In this document: positions 1 through 8,833 of the stretch, in pieces | How the letters are laid out: each line of letters starts with the position of its first letter | Position numbering within the stretch: the first letter of the stretch is position 1 | NCBI GenBank assembly: GCA_964460035.1 | Contig: CAYWPG010000015.1 | Span: 9,834 to 73,833, forward strand | Direction: 5' to 3' | Length of the DNA: 64,000 nucleotides | From: CAYWPG01 sp964460035 | GTDB lineage: Bacteria; Pseudomonadota; Gammaproteobacteria; Nitrococcales; AK92 | Notes under the pieces: model-generated | What the model was told of the DNA's origin: nothing | Seen by the model: the letters and a program-made list of their open reading frames with translations, nothing else | Database searches by the model: none | Translations under genes and position numbers: made by a program

Positions 1-432
1 GGGGCAAGCCTGGCGAAGGCTTCGCAGCTGACCGTGATTGACCCCTATGCACGGGCCACGCCGCCCGGCATAGAGAACAGCGCCGCTTACCTGGCCCTGC
101 GCAACAGCAGCGACAGCGACCGCCGTCTGGTCGCCGCCGAATCACCGGTGGCCCGGGCGGTGGAGCTGCACACGCACTTGCACGAGGACGGCATGATGCG
201 CATGCGGCAGGTCGAGCACATCGACATCCCGGCGCAAGGCGAGGTCAAGCTGCAACCGGGCGGCCTGCATATCATGTTGCTCGGTCTGGAGCGTGCGCTC
301 GCACCCGGCGAGCGCATACCGCTGACGCTGCGCTTCGCCGATGGCGAGCAGCTCTCGGTAGAAGCGGAAGTTCGCCACCCCATCGGCCAGCAGCACCATG
401 GGCATGGCCACAGCGCAGGGCATAAGCATTAA
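1..432 (+). CDS. Copper chaperone PCu(A)C family, 5'-truncated by window edge
   Basis: The frame is open from base 1 and ends with TAA at 430-432, so the start codon and most of a signal peptide lie upstream; a GTG at 34 is internal, because the mature domain begins just before it. The family delivers Cu(I) in the periplasm for CuA-site assembly of cytochrome oxidase. The copper-binding pattern is visible as a His near HTHLH, the methionines of the GMMRM stretch, then a late HIM (His-x-Met) about 25 residues on. The C-terminus is His-rich (QQHHGHGHSAGHKH), as in many family members. Family identity is secure; the copper role follows from the family. Confidence 0.9.
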   Translation, partial: GASLAKASQLTVIDPYARATPPGIENSAAYLALRNSSDSDRRLVAAESPVARAVELHTHLHEDGMMRMRQVEHIDIPAQGEVKLQPGGLHIMLLGLERALAPGERIPLTLRFADGEQLSVEAEVRHPIGQQHHGHGHSAGHKH

Positions 433-605
433 GCGACCGCTCGGTCCTTGCGCTGACGGCGTAGGAAGCAGGCATTAGCCAGCGAGCTGACGCTACCGCT
501 GCACACGCACGCCGCCGGGCGCGCCGAATCCCGGCGCGTCCGGCGGGCAGCGCTCGCACCGCCTGCAACTCCAAGGATGCCGTCAGGCCATGGCCGCGAG
601 GCTGC
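433..605. other. Intergenic region between convergent genes, with a strong hairpin
   Basis: This separates the copper chaperone from the RES toxin gene. Bases 512-518 pair with 540-546 and 520-525 pair with 533-538, giving a nearly perfect GC-rich stem with loop GAATCCC. There is no T-tract on either side, so it is only terminator-like; it could also be a REP-type element. No gene is visible. Confidence 0.5.
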
Positions 606-1316
606 TCAAGCCAATTTCAGAGGAAGGCTGCGCTTTTCGTAGACATCGCTGATGCGGGCGCCGTCCCAGATATAAGTAAGATGCATCGACTGGCGGCACG
701 GTGAAAGCACGGGAGGCCGGAAGACGGCCGCGCACTGTCCGCCCGCATGGCGCACGGAGTGGTAGACCACGCCCCAGGATGCCAGCTCCCGCAGCCGCGC
801 GCCCAGGCGCTGTCCGGCACTGTAGTCATTGGGATCGTATACGGGCGCGCGCGCCGGATCCAACGGGCGCAGATCGTGCAGCTCGCCCCTCAGATCGGCG
901 CAATAAACGCGCATATCCAACTCTATGGGAGCCTCGGCGCTATCGCGCAGGTAGCGCTCCTGATGATAGCGGGTCTCGTAGATCGCCGTATCCAATCCCA
1001 GCGATGCGTAGTAAACCCCGTAGCTGCCATCGGAGAAGCGGCTGCCGTTGGGATTGCGGTGGGTAAACGCGGCCATGATGGCCGAGGTGCCGGGCCCGGA
1101 AATCCGATCCTCGGGCGCCACCAGTTGCAACTCGCCTGCCTGCTCGCGCAGGCGCGGATTGGTCAAGGCCTGCACGTAATAAACCGCGTCCAGGTCAGCA
1201 GGATCGGCCACGCGCTCGAACAGATCTATGGGCGGAAAGCGGCTGGGCACGATGCGGTAGCTCGGACGCCATTCGACGGTAGCGAGCGGCGGCAGCTCCG
1301 CCAGCGGCACGCTCAC
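606..1316 (-). CDS. RES-domain toxin of a RES/Xre toxin-antitoxin pair
   Basis: A protein of 236 residues. RES toxins degrade cellular NAD+ and arrest growth until the partner antitoxin binds. The N-terminal YRIVPSRFPP block carries the family arginine (about residue 21); GVYYASLGLDTAIYE (about residues 100-115) carries the active-site Tyr and Glu region. I chose the GTG at 1316, which overlaps the antitoxin stop codon as GTGA, the usual antitoxin-first arrangement. The much longer open frame reaching to 1628 runs inside the antitoxin gene and is not credible as coding. NAD+ cleavage is known for the family, not shown here. Confidence 0.88.
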   Translation of the reverse strand: MSVPLAELPPLATVEWRPSYRIVPSRFPPIDLFERVADPADLDAVYYVQALTNPRLREQAGELQLVAPEDRISGPGTSAIMAAFTHRNPNGSRFSDGSYGVYYASLGLDTAIYETRYHQERYLRDSAEAPIELDMRVYCADLRGELHDLRPLDPARAPVYDPNDYSAGQRLGARLRELASWGVVYHSVRHAGGQCAAVFRPPVLSPCRQSMHLTYIWDGARISDVYEKRSLPLKLA

Positions 1317-1738
1317 GACTTGCCCCCACGCCAAGCCGCGGTGTACTGGCTTACCATATACAGATCCGCAACATTGCCGCCCAGCATTCGCTGCAAAGGC
1401 GTCTGCCCGTTGAAGATGGGATTGCGATTGGGACGGCGAATCCAGGTATCGGCTGCTGCCGGGTCCGGCAGCACAATCTGAAGATCGCCGTAGATATTGA
1501 ACAGATACGAGAGTCTTTCGAGGGTGTCGCGCCCGAGGCGGGCCGAACTGGGAGCATTTTTCCAGCGAGCGAGCGTGCTGCGCGGGGTCGCGAGCAGGAT
1601 CTGGCATTCTTCGTCGCTCAGCCCCCACAGGCTGGCAATGCGAAAGAAGGTGCGCAATGCACCGCCGGCCAGATCTTTAGGGACCGCGGCTGGACGCGGA
1701 TTTAGCCTGCTCACGGCAACCTCGCTGGTCGATAACAT
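1313..1738 (-). CDS. Xre/MbcA/ParS-type antitoxin (DUF2384)
   Basis: A protein of 141 residues, partner of the RES toxin. It has an N-terminal helix-turn-helix-like segment (about 30-60, FFRIASLWGLSDEECQILL) and a C-terminal toxin-binding domain (about 85-138, with TPLQRMLGG). The start ATG at 1738 is preceded at the right distance by a GGGAGGG ribosome-binding site. The gene overlaps the toxin by 4 bases, implying translational coupling. Such antitoxins bind their own promoter as autorepressors, which fits the inverted repeat just upstream. Confidence 0.88.
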   Translation of the reverse strand: MLSTSEVAVSRLNPRPAAVPKDLAGGALRTFFRIASLWGLSDEECQILLATPRSTLARWKNAPSSARLGRDTLERLSYLFNIYGDLQIVLPDPAAADTWIRRPNRNPIFNGQTPLQRMLGGNVADLYMVSQYTAAWRGGKS

Positions 1739-1751
1739 GACGATCCCTCCC

Positions 1752-1792
1752 TCTCAAATGGCCATATAAGGCATTCTTATTCCCATTTGAGA
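1752..1792. promoter_or_regulatory. Inverted-repeat operator candidate for the toxin-antitoxin pair
   Basis: TCTCAAATGG at 1752-1761 is repeated as its exact complement CCATTTGAGA at 1783-1792. The arm centres are 31 bp apart, about three helical turns. It lies 14 bp upstream of the antitoxin start and overlaps the AT-rich region expected to hold its promoter. The likely ligand is the antitoxin, alone or with toxin; this is inferred from position. Confidence 0.65.
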
Positions 1793-1945
1793 CAGTATAG
1801 ATCAGTCATTGTGCCGGCGACACCAAAAACAATGGCCCTGCTGCCGAGGTCAGTTGCGGGAAGCTGGCCGCTGGCAATGCGAATCGATCGAAAAAATGCT
1901 GGTAATCTTGGCGCCAACCAGGCCGGAGCAAGGCAAGCCAACGCG

Positions 1946-3157
1946 ATGTCGCACACCACCGATAACCAAAACCAATACCCCGGCTCCGTGAGCGAAGTCT
2001 TCAAAACGTTCCTCAAGCTGGGCCTGAGTTCCTTTGGCGGTCCCATTGCGCACCTAGGCTATTTCCGCGAGGCGTTCGTCGTGCGCCGCCGATGGCTTAC
2101 CGAAACAAGCTATGCGGAACTGGTCGCGCTGTGCCAATTCCTGCCCGGGCCGGCAAGCAGCCAGGTAGGATTCGCCCTCGGACTCATGCGGGCGGGCTTG
2201 GGAGGCGCGCTGGCGGCCTGGCTTGCTTTTACGCTCCCATCCGCCCTCTTGATGCTGGGTTTTGCCTATACCGCCGATGCTTTCGGCGGTCCGCACGGGC
2301 AAAGCGCGATTCACGGCCTGAAACTGGTCGCCGTTGCGGTGGTTGCCCATGCCGTTTGGGGGATGGCCCGCAGCCTCTGCCCGGACCCGCAGCGTGCGAG
2401 TATCGCGCTCGCCGCGATCGCGTTCGTATTTTTCCTGCCAACGGCCTTCGGTCAGATCGGCGCCATCGGCGCCGGCGCTTTGGCCGGGCTTTGGTTATGC
2501 CGCCACATTCAGCCGGGAGCCCCCGCTCATTTGCCGCATCCGATAGCGCGGCGAACCGGCGCCGGCTTACTCCTTGTCTTCTTCATCCTGCTGTTCGGCT
2601 TGCCCGTTCTAGCGGCCGTGTGCAGCGCGCCCGCTATCGAACTCTTCGAACTCTTCTATCGGGCGGGCGCGCTGGTGTTCGGCGGCGGGCACGTGCTGCT
2701 GGCACTGCTGGAGGCCAGGGTGGTGGAACCGGGCTGGATAGGCGCCGATGCGTTCCTCGCCGGCTACGGAGCCGCGCAAGCCATTCCCGGTCCGCTGTTC
2801 AGCTTCGCCGCGTATATCGGTGCTCTTAGCAGCGGCATTGGCGGCGTCACCGGAGCGACTATCGCGCTGGTCGCCGTCTTTCTGCCGGCGGCCTTGATCC
2901 TACTCGGCGTGCTTCCGTTCTGGGAGCAACTGCGCCAGCGCCGGTTTGCCTACCCGCTGATCGCGGGCGCCAATGCAGCGGTAGTCGGCCTCCTGGCCGC
3001 CGCGCTCTACAGCCCAGTTTGGACCAGCGCGGTGTTGACGCCGACGCACTTCTTCATCGTGGCGCTGGCGTTCGTTCTGCTGACAGCCTGGAACCTCGCC
3101 CCGTGGATCGTGGTGATGCTCACTGTCACTACCAGTGTTCTGCTCGGAGTGGGCTGA
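1946..3157 (+). CDS. chrA: Chromate transporter ChrA, long-chain type
   Basis: A polytopic inner-membrane protein of about 403 residues with two homologous CHR domains. The first holds FGGPIAHLGYFRE and QFLPGPASSQV, the second FGGGHVLLALLE and QAIPGPLFSFAAY, the duplicated signature of long-chain ChrA. The family exports chromate, driven by proton motive force. The frame stays open back to 1787, but family similarity begins near MSHTTDNQNQ, so I chose ATG 1946; the upstream part lacks membrane character. It diverges from the toxin-antitoxin pair. A sulfate-related anion role is possible given the sulfur genes elsewhere, but that is speculation. Confidence 0.9.
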   Translation: MSHTTDNQNQYPGSVSEVFKTFLKLGLSSFGGPIAHLGYFREAFVVRRRWLTETSYAELVALCQFLPGPASSQVGFALGLMRAGLGGALAAWLAFTLPSALLMLGFAYTADAFGGPHGQSAIHGLKLVAVAVVAHAVWGMARSLCPDPQRASIALAAIAFVFFLPTAFGQIGAIGAGALAGLWLCRHIQPGAPAHLPHPIARRTGAGLLLVFFILLFGLPVLAAVCSAPAIELFELFYRAGALVFGGGHVLLALLEARVVEPGWIGADAFLAGYGAAQAIPGPLFSFAAYIGALSSGIGGVTGATIALVAVFLPAALILLGVLPFWEQLRQRRFAYPLIAGANAAVVGLLAAALYSPVWTSAVLTPTHFFIVALAFVLLTAWNLAPWIVVMLTVTTSVLLGVG

Positions 3158-3316
3158 CGGCTAAGGCAGCAGGCCGCCCCCGCGTACTTAGTGCCTCCAG
3201 CAAACCCTCACGCCCAAGCGCAAAGCCTTGCGGGTCGTCCCTTGCGGCGCGGCCAGCGCTACCCGCCGCACGCATGCCGTTCAATTCATGCTCTTCAGGA
3301 TCTTCCCTTGGACCGC

Positions 3317-3335
3317 AATGAGAAGTATTATCATT
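3317..3335. promoter_or_regulatory. Fur box upstream of the TonB receptor
   Basis: AATGAGAAGTATTATCATT is a near-palindromic 19-mer closely matching classic Fur operators (AATGA arms mirrored by TCATT). It lies 42 bases before the receptor start. A further TTATC/GATAA inverted pair follows at about 3344-3359. This predicts iron repression of the receptor gene. Confidence 0.75.
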
Positions 3336-3377
3336 TGTATTCGCTTATCCCAATGATAACCAAGTGGAGATCCTTCA

Positions 3378-5603
3378 ATGCCACAAGTGGCCCGTCCGGT
3401 CGTGCCTCCTCCTCGGCTGTTTCCGCTTGCTCCACTGAGTGCGGCTGTGTTGCTGGCACTGTCGCCCAGCGCTGTGCTCGCCCAAGCTCCTGAAACGCCC
3501 TCGTACTTGGCGCCTGTGGTGGTTACGGCCAGCGGTTTCGAGCAATCGATGAGCGAAGCGCCGGCCAGTATTACCGTCATCACCCGCGAGGAACTGCTGG
3601 AAAAGCAGGCTAGCAGCGTTGCCGAAGCGCTGGCCGATGTTCCCGGTGTCGATGTACGCGCCAACACCGGCAAGACCGGCGGACAGAACATCAGCATCCG
3701 CGGCATGCCCAGCAGCTACACGCTGATCCTGGTCGACGGGCGTCGCCAGAACGTCTCCGGAGACGTGACACCGAACGGCTTCGGGGAAACGGCGACCAGC
3801 TTCATGCCGCCCATGTCCGCTATCGAGCGTATCGAAGTTATCCGCGGCCCCATGTCCACCTTGTACGGCTCCGATGCCATCGGTGGCGTGATCAACATCA
3901 TCACCCGCCCGGTCAGCGACACCTGGAGCGGCACACTGACGGTGGACGGCACCCTCAACCAGGACAAGGACGCCGGCGATACGCGCTCGGTAAGCCTGTT
4001 CGCCACCGGCCCGCTGGTAGCAGATCGCCTTGGCGTGCAGCTGCGCGGACGGGTATTCGACCGCGGCGAGTCGGAACGGCTGATCAAGGACGCCACCGGC
4101 CGCGACCCGCGCCCCACCGAGGGCCGCATTTACTCGCTGGGCGGCCGCCTGACGCTCACCGCTACCCCTACGGATTCCTTCTGGGTGGACGCGGAGCAGG
4201 GACGCCAGCGCTACGATAACTCCGACGGCCGGCTCGGGAACCTGGACACTCCCACTCGGATCTACGGCTACAAGGACGAGCTGGAGTTCAATCGCGACCA
4301 GATCGCCGTCGGGCACCGCGGACGCTATGACCTGGGCACCTGGGAAAACAGCGTCAGCTACATCAAGACCGAGACGCTGGGCCGCACCTTGCCGCCCGGC
4401 AGCGCCCCGGACTACGGCTATGAGGCGGTAGGCGGCGAGGATCGCATACTCGAGAACCGCGAGCTGGTCTTCGACACCAAGTTCAGCCTGCCGCTGGAAG
4501 AGCACATGTTCACGCTGGGCGGCCAGTTCATCGATGCCGAACTGGAGGACGGCGCGGCCGGCGACGCGACCTTCGCACAGCAGAGCTGGGCGGTATTCCT
4601 GGAAGACGAATGGTGGATGCGGGATAACCTGGCATTGACGCTGGGCGCTCGCTACGAGAACCACGAAGCGTTCGGCGGTCATGTCAGCCCGCGCGCCTAC
4701 CTGGTTTGGAACACCACCGACCGGCTGACCCTCAAGGGCGGTGTCAGCCAGGGCTACAAGACCCCAACCCTGAACGACCTGCACGACGGCATCACCGGTT
4801 TCACGGCCCAAGGCCAGACCGTTACCATCGGCTCTCCGGAGCTGGAGCCCGAGCGCAGCACCAACTATGAGCTCGGCGTGCTTTACGATACGGGAGCGCT
4901 GTCGTTCGGCGCGACCGTGTTCTACAACGACTTCAAGGACCGGATTGCCGACGGCGATCCCATTCCCAACTGTCAGTACGAGGATCAGTTCGGCAACACA
5001 CCTAACGCCGGACTGCCGGGCTGCATAAGCATCGGCAACTTCACCAGTCAGGAGAACTTCGCCCAGCTGGTCAATATCGACCGTGCCGAAACCCGCGGCC
5101 TGGAGTTGACCGCCCGCTATCGCTTCGCGCCGGCTTGGGAACTCAGCGGAACCTACACCTATACCGACACCGAAATCACCTCGGGCGAGCAGCGCGGTCA
5201 GCTGCTGACCAACACGCCGGAGCACGTAGTCACTGGCCGGCTGCGCTGGAACATCACGCCGCGCTTCAGCGCCTGGCTCGACGGCGAGTACAACTCGTCC
5301 CGCGAGCGCTTCCCCGGCGGTGCGCCCACCAGCGGTCAGAACCTCTCGCTCTACCAGCAGGTCGGAAATAAGCTCGACGGCTACGAGCTCTTCCACCTCG
5401 GGGCCACCTATCGCGTGAAGGACAACTTCCGCCTGACCGCGGTGATCTACAACCTGCTGGACAAGGACTTCGGCGAGGCGATCCCCTACCAGCACGGGGG
5501 CGACACCTACTACGCCTACCGGTATACCCAGACCGGGCGCTCCACCGATGGGTTCTACATGGATCGCCGCCACCTGTGGCTGTCGGCCGTGTACGAGTTC
5601 TAA
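3378..5603 (+). CDS. TonB-dependent siderophore receptor, FepA/BfeA/CirA-like
   Basis: An outer-membrane receptor of 741 residues. A signal peptide (Arg/Pro-rich start, hydrophobic core, cleavage near SAVLAQ) is followed by a TonB-box-like segment, a plug domain (about 55-170; APASITVITREEL, NISIRGMPSSYTLILVDG, IRGPMSTLYGSDAIGGVINIITR) and a 22-strand-type barrel ending in the aromatic residue typical of barrel proteins (VYEF). The plug resembles FepA/BfeA-type catecholate receptors, so a ferric catecholate is the likely ligand; specificity cannot be read from sequence. A GTGGAGA ribosome-binding site precedes ATG 3378, and the Fur box implies iron control. It is monocistronic. Confidence 0.92.
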   Translation: MPQVARPVVPPPRLFPLAPLSAAVLLALSPSAVLAQAPETPSYLAPVVVTASGFEQSMSEAPASITVITREELLEKQASSVAEALADVPGVDVRANTGKTGGQNISIRGMPSSYTLILVDGRRQNVSGDVTPNGFGETATSFMPPMSAIERIEVIRGPMSTLYGSDAIGGVINIITRPVSDTWSGTLTVDGTLNQDKDAGDTRSVSLFATGPLVADRLGVQLRGRVFDRGESERLIKDATGRDPRPTEGRIYSLGGRLTLTATPTDSFWVDAEQGRQRYDNSDGRLGNLDTPTRIYGYKDELEFNRDQIAVGHRGRYDLGTWENSVSYIKTETLGRTLPPGSAPDYGYEAVGGEDRILENRELVFDTKFSLPLEEHMFTLGGQFIDAELEDGAAGDATFAQQSWAVFLEDEWWMRDNLALTLGARYENHEAFGGHVSPRAYLVWNTTDRLTLKGGVSQGYKTPTLNDLHDGITGFTAQGQTVTIGSPELEPERSTNYELGVLYDTGALSFGATVFYNDFKDRIADGDPIPNCQYEDQFGNTPNAGLPGCISIGNFTSQENFAQLVNIDRAETRGLELTARYRFAPAWELSGTYTYTDTEITSGEQRGQLLTNTPEHVVTGRLRWNITPRFSAWLDGEYNSSRERFPGGAPTSGQNLSLYQQVGNKLDGYELFHLGATYRVKDNFRLTAVIYNLLDKDFGEAIPYQHGGDTYYAYRYTQTGRSTDGFYMDRRHLWLSAVYEF

Positions 5604-5632
5604 CCCCGCGGTGTTTTCCCTGGCGTAAAGGC

Positions 5633-5650
5633 GGGGGCCGAAGTGCCCCC
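5633..5650. terminator. Hairpin terminator candidate after the TonB receptor
   Basis: GGGGGC pairs with GCCCCC around loop CGAAGT, followed on the plus strand by a pyrimidine-rich, T-containing stretch. It sits between the convergent receptor and ABC ATPase genes and could serve both. Confidence 0.5.
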
Positions 5651-5716
5651 ACCTCCTTCTTTCTCCTAGCGGTTAACGGCACGCCTCTCCCAGCCGCGTA
5701 CGCCGCCTTGGCGTCA

Positions 5717-6430
5717 TCAACCGCCGTTACGTGCCTGCACCGGGCGGTCGGCGACCACTTGCCCGTCTACCAATTCGATGATGCGATCGCAGCGCGCCGC
5801 CAGGCGCGGATCGTGCGTGACGATCAGAAACGCGGTGCCGCGCGTCCGGCAGAAACGCCGCAGCAGCCGGAACACCTCGTCCGCCGAGGCCGTATCCAGG
5901 TTGCCGGTGGGCTCGTCCGCTAGCACCAACGGCGGGCTGGCGATCAACGCCCGGGCAATCGCCACTCGCTGCTGTTGACCGCCGGAGAGCTGGTTCGGCG
6001 GCCGATCGGCAAACTCTCCCAAACCCACGCTCTCCAGCAAGGCCCGCGCGCTTGCCCGCAGCTCGCGGTCCGCTCGGCCGCGGGCGGCGAACAGGGGCAG
6101 CATGACGTTCTCCACGGCGGAGAACGCGTTTATCAGGTGATGGAACTGAAACACGAACCCCAAGGTGCGCCCGCGAAAGCGGGTCAGGGCCCGCTCATCC
6201 AGCTTGCCGGTATCCTGCCCCTGCAGAACGATCCGGCCGCTCCCCGGGCGGTCGAGCAGTCCGATCAAGTTCAGCAAGGTACTCTTGCCTGAGCCGCTCG
6301 GCCCTATCAGGGCCGCGAACTCCGAACGCTCCAGGCTCAGACTCACCCCGTGCAACACCTCAGTCTCCGCCGGGGTGCCCACCGCATAGGACTTGCGCAC
6401 GTTCTCCAGCCGCAGCAGCTCTTCAGCCAC
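5717..6430 (-). CDS. ABC exporter ATPase, LolD/MacB family
   Basis: A protein of 237 residues. Walker A GPSGSGKST, Q-loop region FVFQFHHLI, signature LSGGQQQRV, Walker B LVLADEPTGNLD and the switch His in IVTHD are all present. The LIGLLDRPGSG and FRGRTLGFVFQ motifs are typical of the LolD/MacB/FtsE (type VII mechanotransmission) branch. It overlaps the permease gene by 8 bases and forms the last gene of a fusion protein-permease-ATPase operon. Substrate unknown. Similar trios export macrolides, peptides or lipoproteins; with its own fusion protein it is probably a MacAB-like exporter. Confidence 0.9.
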   Translation of the reverse strand: MAEELLRLENVRKSYAVGTPAETEVLHGVSLSLERSEFAALIGPSGSGKSTLLNLIGLLDRPGSGRIVLQGQDTGKLDERALTRFRGRTLGFVFQFHHLINAFSAVENVMLPLFAARGRADRELRASARALLESVGLGEFADRPPNQLSGGQQQRVAIARALIASPPLVLADEPTGNLDTASADEVFRLLRRFCRTRGTAFLIVTHDPRLAARCDRIIELVDGQVVADRPVQARNGG

Positions 6431-7625
6431 GAATCGCCTCCACCGGATCCAGGCGCGCCGCCCGCAGCGCCGGCACCGCCGCGGACAGCACGCCGGTCAG
6501 CGTCGCCAGCACCGCCGCGCCGATGACAATGGGAAAAGTAACGGCGATGGGAAACGGGAACGCGGGCGCCAGCGTGGTAAACAAGTGGACCAGAACGACC
6601 GCCAGCGCGCTGCCACCGGCCGAGCCCAACAAGCCCAGCACACCGCCTTGTAGCAGGAAGACGGCCATGATCTGCCGCCTGGAAGTTCCGGTAGCGCGCA
6701 GAATCCCCACCTCCTTGGAGCGCTGCACCACCGAGACGACCAACACACTGGCGATACCGAAAGCGACCGACACCGCCACGAAGAAGCGTATCAGCACGGT
6801 GGATACACTCTGCGAGCGTAGGGCCGTAAGCAGTTCGCTGTTGGTTTCCATCCAACTGTCGGCGATCAGGCCCGTTTGCGCCTCTATGCGATCGCCGATT
6901 GCCTCGGCGGCGAACACATCGCCTACCCGCAGCGCTATGGTCGAGGCGCCGCCCGCCAGGTCCAGCAGCGTCTGCGCCTGCCGCAAGCCCAGGTAGACGT
7001 AGCGCAGGTTCAAATCGCGCATGCCCAGATCGAACACGCCCCGTACGGTAAAGCTCTCCCCGCGCCCGCCGGCCGTTTCGATCCGTATGCGCCCGCCCAC
7101 CTCCACCCCCAGCTCCTCGCCAAGATCCACGCCGATCAGCGCATCCTCCGCCTCCAGGCGCAGCTCTCCCGCCACCACTTTGGTGGGCAGGTCGACTATG
7201 CGGCCATAGTCCTCAAGCTCGATCCCGGTAATCGCGATCGACCGCTCGGCCTCGCCGCGTATGGCCAAAGCCGGCCCCGAGACGGTCGCAGCGGCTGCGA
7301 CCACACCGGCCTCCTCCGCCATCAGCGGCAGCAGCGCCTGCCACTGGTCTATGCTGCGCAGGCGCTGCGCCGGCTTCTGCACCCGCACCAGCACCTGCAC
7401 GTCGTCGCCGCCACGCAGCGGACGCGCGATCTCATCGGGCGGCCGCACGACGATATGGGCCTGCGACCCCAAGGTATTCTCGATCACACTCTCCTGCAGA
7501 CCCGTGATAAGCGCGGTAATGAAAACGATCACGGCCACGCCCAGAGCGACGCCGCTGACGATCAGCATGGTCTGAAAACGGCCGTCCCGCAGAAAGCGCA
7601 GCGCCACCACCCAGGCAAACGGCAT
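6423..7625 (-). CDS. ABC exporter permease, MacB/FtsX family
   Basis: A protein of 400 residues: one N-terminal membrane helix (about 20-42), a large periplasmic MacB_PCD domain (about 45-270), then three C-terminal helices, the FtsX/MacB topology. It would form a homodimer with the adjacent ATPase and push substrate through a periplasmic channel. Its start at 7625 overlaps the stop of the fusion-protein gene by one base (TGATG), so the genes are coupled. No outer-membrane channel gene belongs to this operon; the OprM-like protein at 9.3 kb could serve. Confidence 0.88.
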   Translation of the reverse strand: MPFAWVVALRFLRDGRFQTMLIVSGVALGVAVIVFITALITGLQESVIENTLGSQAHIVVRPPDEIARPLRGGDDVQVLVRVQKPAQRLRSIDQWQALLPLMAEEAGVVAAAATVSGPALAIRGEAERSIAITGIELEDYGRIVDLPTKVVAGELRLEAEDALIGVDLGEELGVEVGGRIRIETAGGRGESFTVRGVFDLGMRDLNLRYVYLGLRQAQTLLDLAGGASTIALRVGDVFAAEAIGDRIEAQTGLIADSWMETNSELLTALRSQSVSTVLIRFFVAVSVAFGIASVLVVSVVQRSKEVGILRATGTSRRQIMAVFLLQGGVLGLLGSAGGSALAVVLVHLFTTLAPAFPFPIAVTFPIVIGAAVLATLTGVLSAAVPALRAARLDPVEAIRG

Positions 7626-8833
7626 CAGCGCGCCCCCTCCCGCGCGCGCCGTCCGGGCCTCACTGCCGACGGCTCCAGCACCACCGCCTCGCCGGGCTCC
7701 ACCCCGCTCAGCAGTTCGACCCGTTCATCGCCCCGCAACCCGAGCGTAACCTGCTGGCGCACCGCCCGCCCTTCCCGCAGAACCAGCACCCATGGTCCGC
7801 TCTGGTCCTGACGCACGGCCGAGCGCGGCACGGTAAGCGCGCGTTCCCGGTGTGCGGTGAGAATGTCCACCGAGACGGTCATATCCGCCCGCAGATAAGC
7901 GGGCGGATCGGGCACCGATAATTTGACTTCCACCGTTCCTCGCTGCGGGTCCACCGCAGGGCCGAGGAAGCTGACAAAGGCCTGAAAACGATCCTCGGGA
8001 TACGCGTCGGCCGACGCCAGAGCCGATTGCCCTACGCGCACCCGCGCCAGATTGCGCTCGTCCAGCCGCGCCTCGATCAGCGTGGTGCCGGCGCTGGCGA
8101 GCACGAGCAAGATACTGCCGGGCTGCACCACCGCGCCGGGCTCCACCGCCCGCAGCAATACGGTGGCGGCGGTCGGCGCGCGAACCGCGGTGTAGCTCAA
8201 GCGCGCGCGAGCCTGCTCTAGCAGCGCTTCGGCTTCGGCCAAGCGGGCGACCGCGCTCTGATACTCGCTGCCCTGCGGCTGCAGCGCCAAGAACGCCTCG
8301 CGGGCGCTGCGCAGGCGGCTCGCGGCAAGCTCGAAAGCCTCCTCGCGTGCCTCGGCCTCGGCGCGCGTCACGAACCCCTCCGCCGCCAGCGCTTGGGCAC
8401 GCTCATGGTCGCGCCTGGCCTGGGCGAGCTGCAGCTCGGCCTGTCGCTGAGTCTCGGCCGCAGCGGGGCGACGCACCTGCTCCAGCTGCCGCAGCTCGGC
8501 ACGTGCCCGGCTCAAGGCCGCCTGCGCGTTGCCCACTGCGGCCCGCGCTTCCTCGTCGACGAGGCGCAATAGCACCTGCCCAGGCCCGACTCGGTCGCCT
8601 TCGTCCACCAGCACCTCTGCCACAGTGCCCAGTACGACGCTACCTACCCCAATGCGCTCCGGGCTCATCACCCGCCCGGTGGCTACGACTCGCTGCTCCA
8701 GGGGCTGCGCTCGCAGCCGCTCCACCGCAACGGTAGGGACCGTCAACATCCAAGCCAGGATTCCCGCGACGATTAATGCGGCCAGCGCAAAGCCCAGGGC
8801 CAGGAAGCGCCGACGCATCGTCACAGTCCGCAA
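7625..8833 (-). CDS. Periplasmic adaptor (HlyD/MacA-like membrane fusion protein)
   Basis: A protein of 402 residues. An N-terminal membrane anchor (about 9-30) leads to a biotinyl-lipoyl half (VDEGDRVGPGQVLLRL), a long coiled coil (about 100-215, Ala/Glu/Arg-rich), the second lipoyl half and beta-barrel (LDERNLARVRVGQSALASADAYP). This is the standard adaptor architecture linking an inner-membrane exporter with an outer-membrane channel. It is the first gene of the exporter operon. The long hairpin suggests a MacA/DevB-like adaptor; substrate unknown. Confidence 0.87.
   Translation of the reverse strand: MRTVTMRRRFLALGFALAALIVAGILAWMLTVPTVAVERLRAQPLEQRVVATGRVMSPERIGVGSVVLGTVAEVLVDEGDRVGPGQVLLRLVDEEARAAVGNAQAALSRARAELRQLEQVRRPAAAETQRQAELQLAQARRDHERAQALAAEGFVTRAEAEAREEAFELAASRLRSAREAFLALQPQGSEYQSAVARLAEAEALLEQARARLSYTAVRAPTAATVLLRAVEPGAVVQPGSILLVLASAGTTLIEARLDERNLARVRVGQSALASADAYPEDRFQAFVSFLGPAVDPQRGTVEVKLSVPDPPAYLRADMTVSVDILTAHRERALTVPRSAVRQDQSGPWVLVLREGRAVRQQVTLGLRGDERVELLSGVEPGEAVVLEPSAVRPGRRAREGAR

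Noticed and set aside
606..1628. Open frame much longer than the RES toxin
   Set aside because: The extra part overlaps the antitoxin gene in another frame and has no family similarity; the GTG at 1316 overlapping the antitoxin stop is the better start.
3375..5573. A 732-codon open frame on the minus strand opposite the TonB receptor
   Set aside because: High-GC antisense shadow; no domain similarity, while the plus strand encodes a complete receptor.
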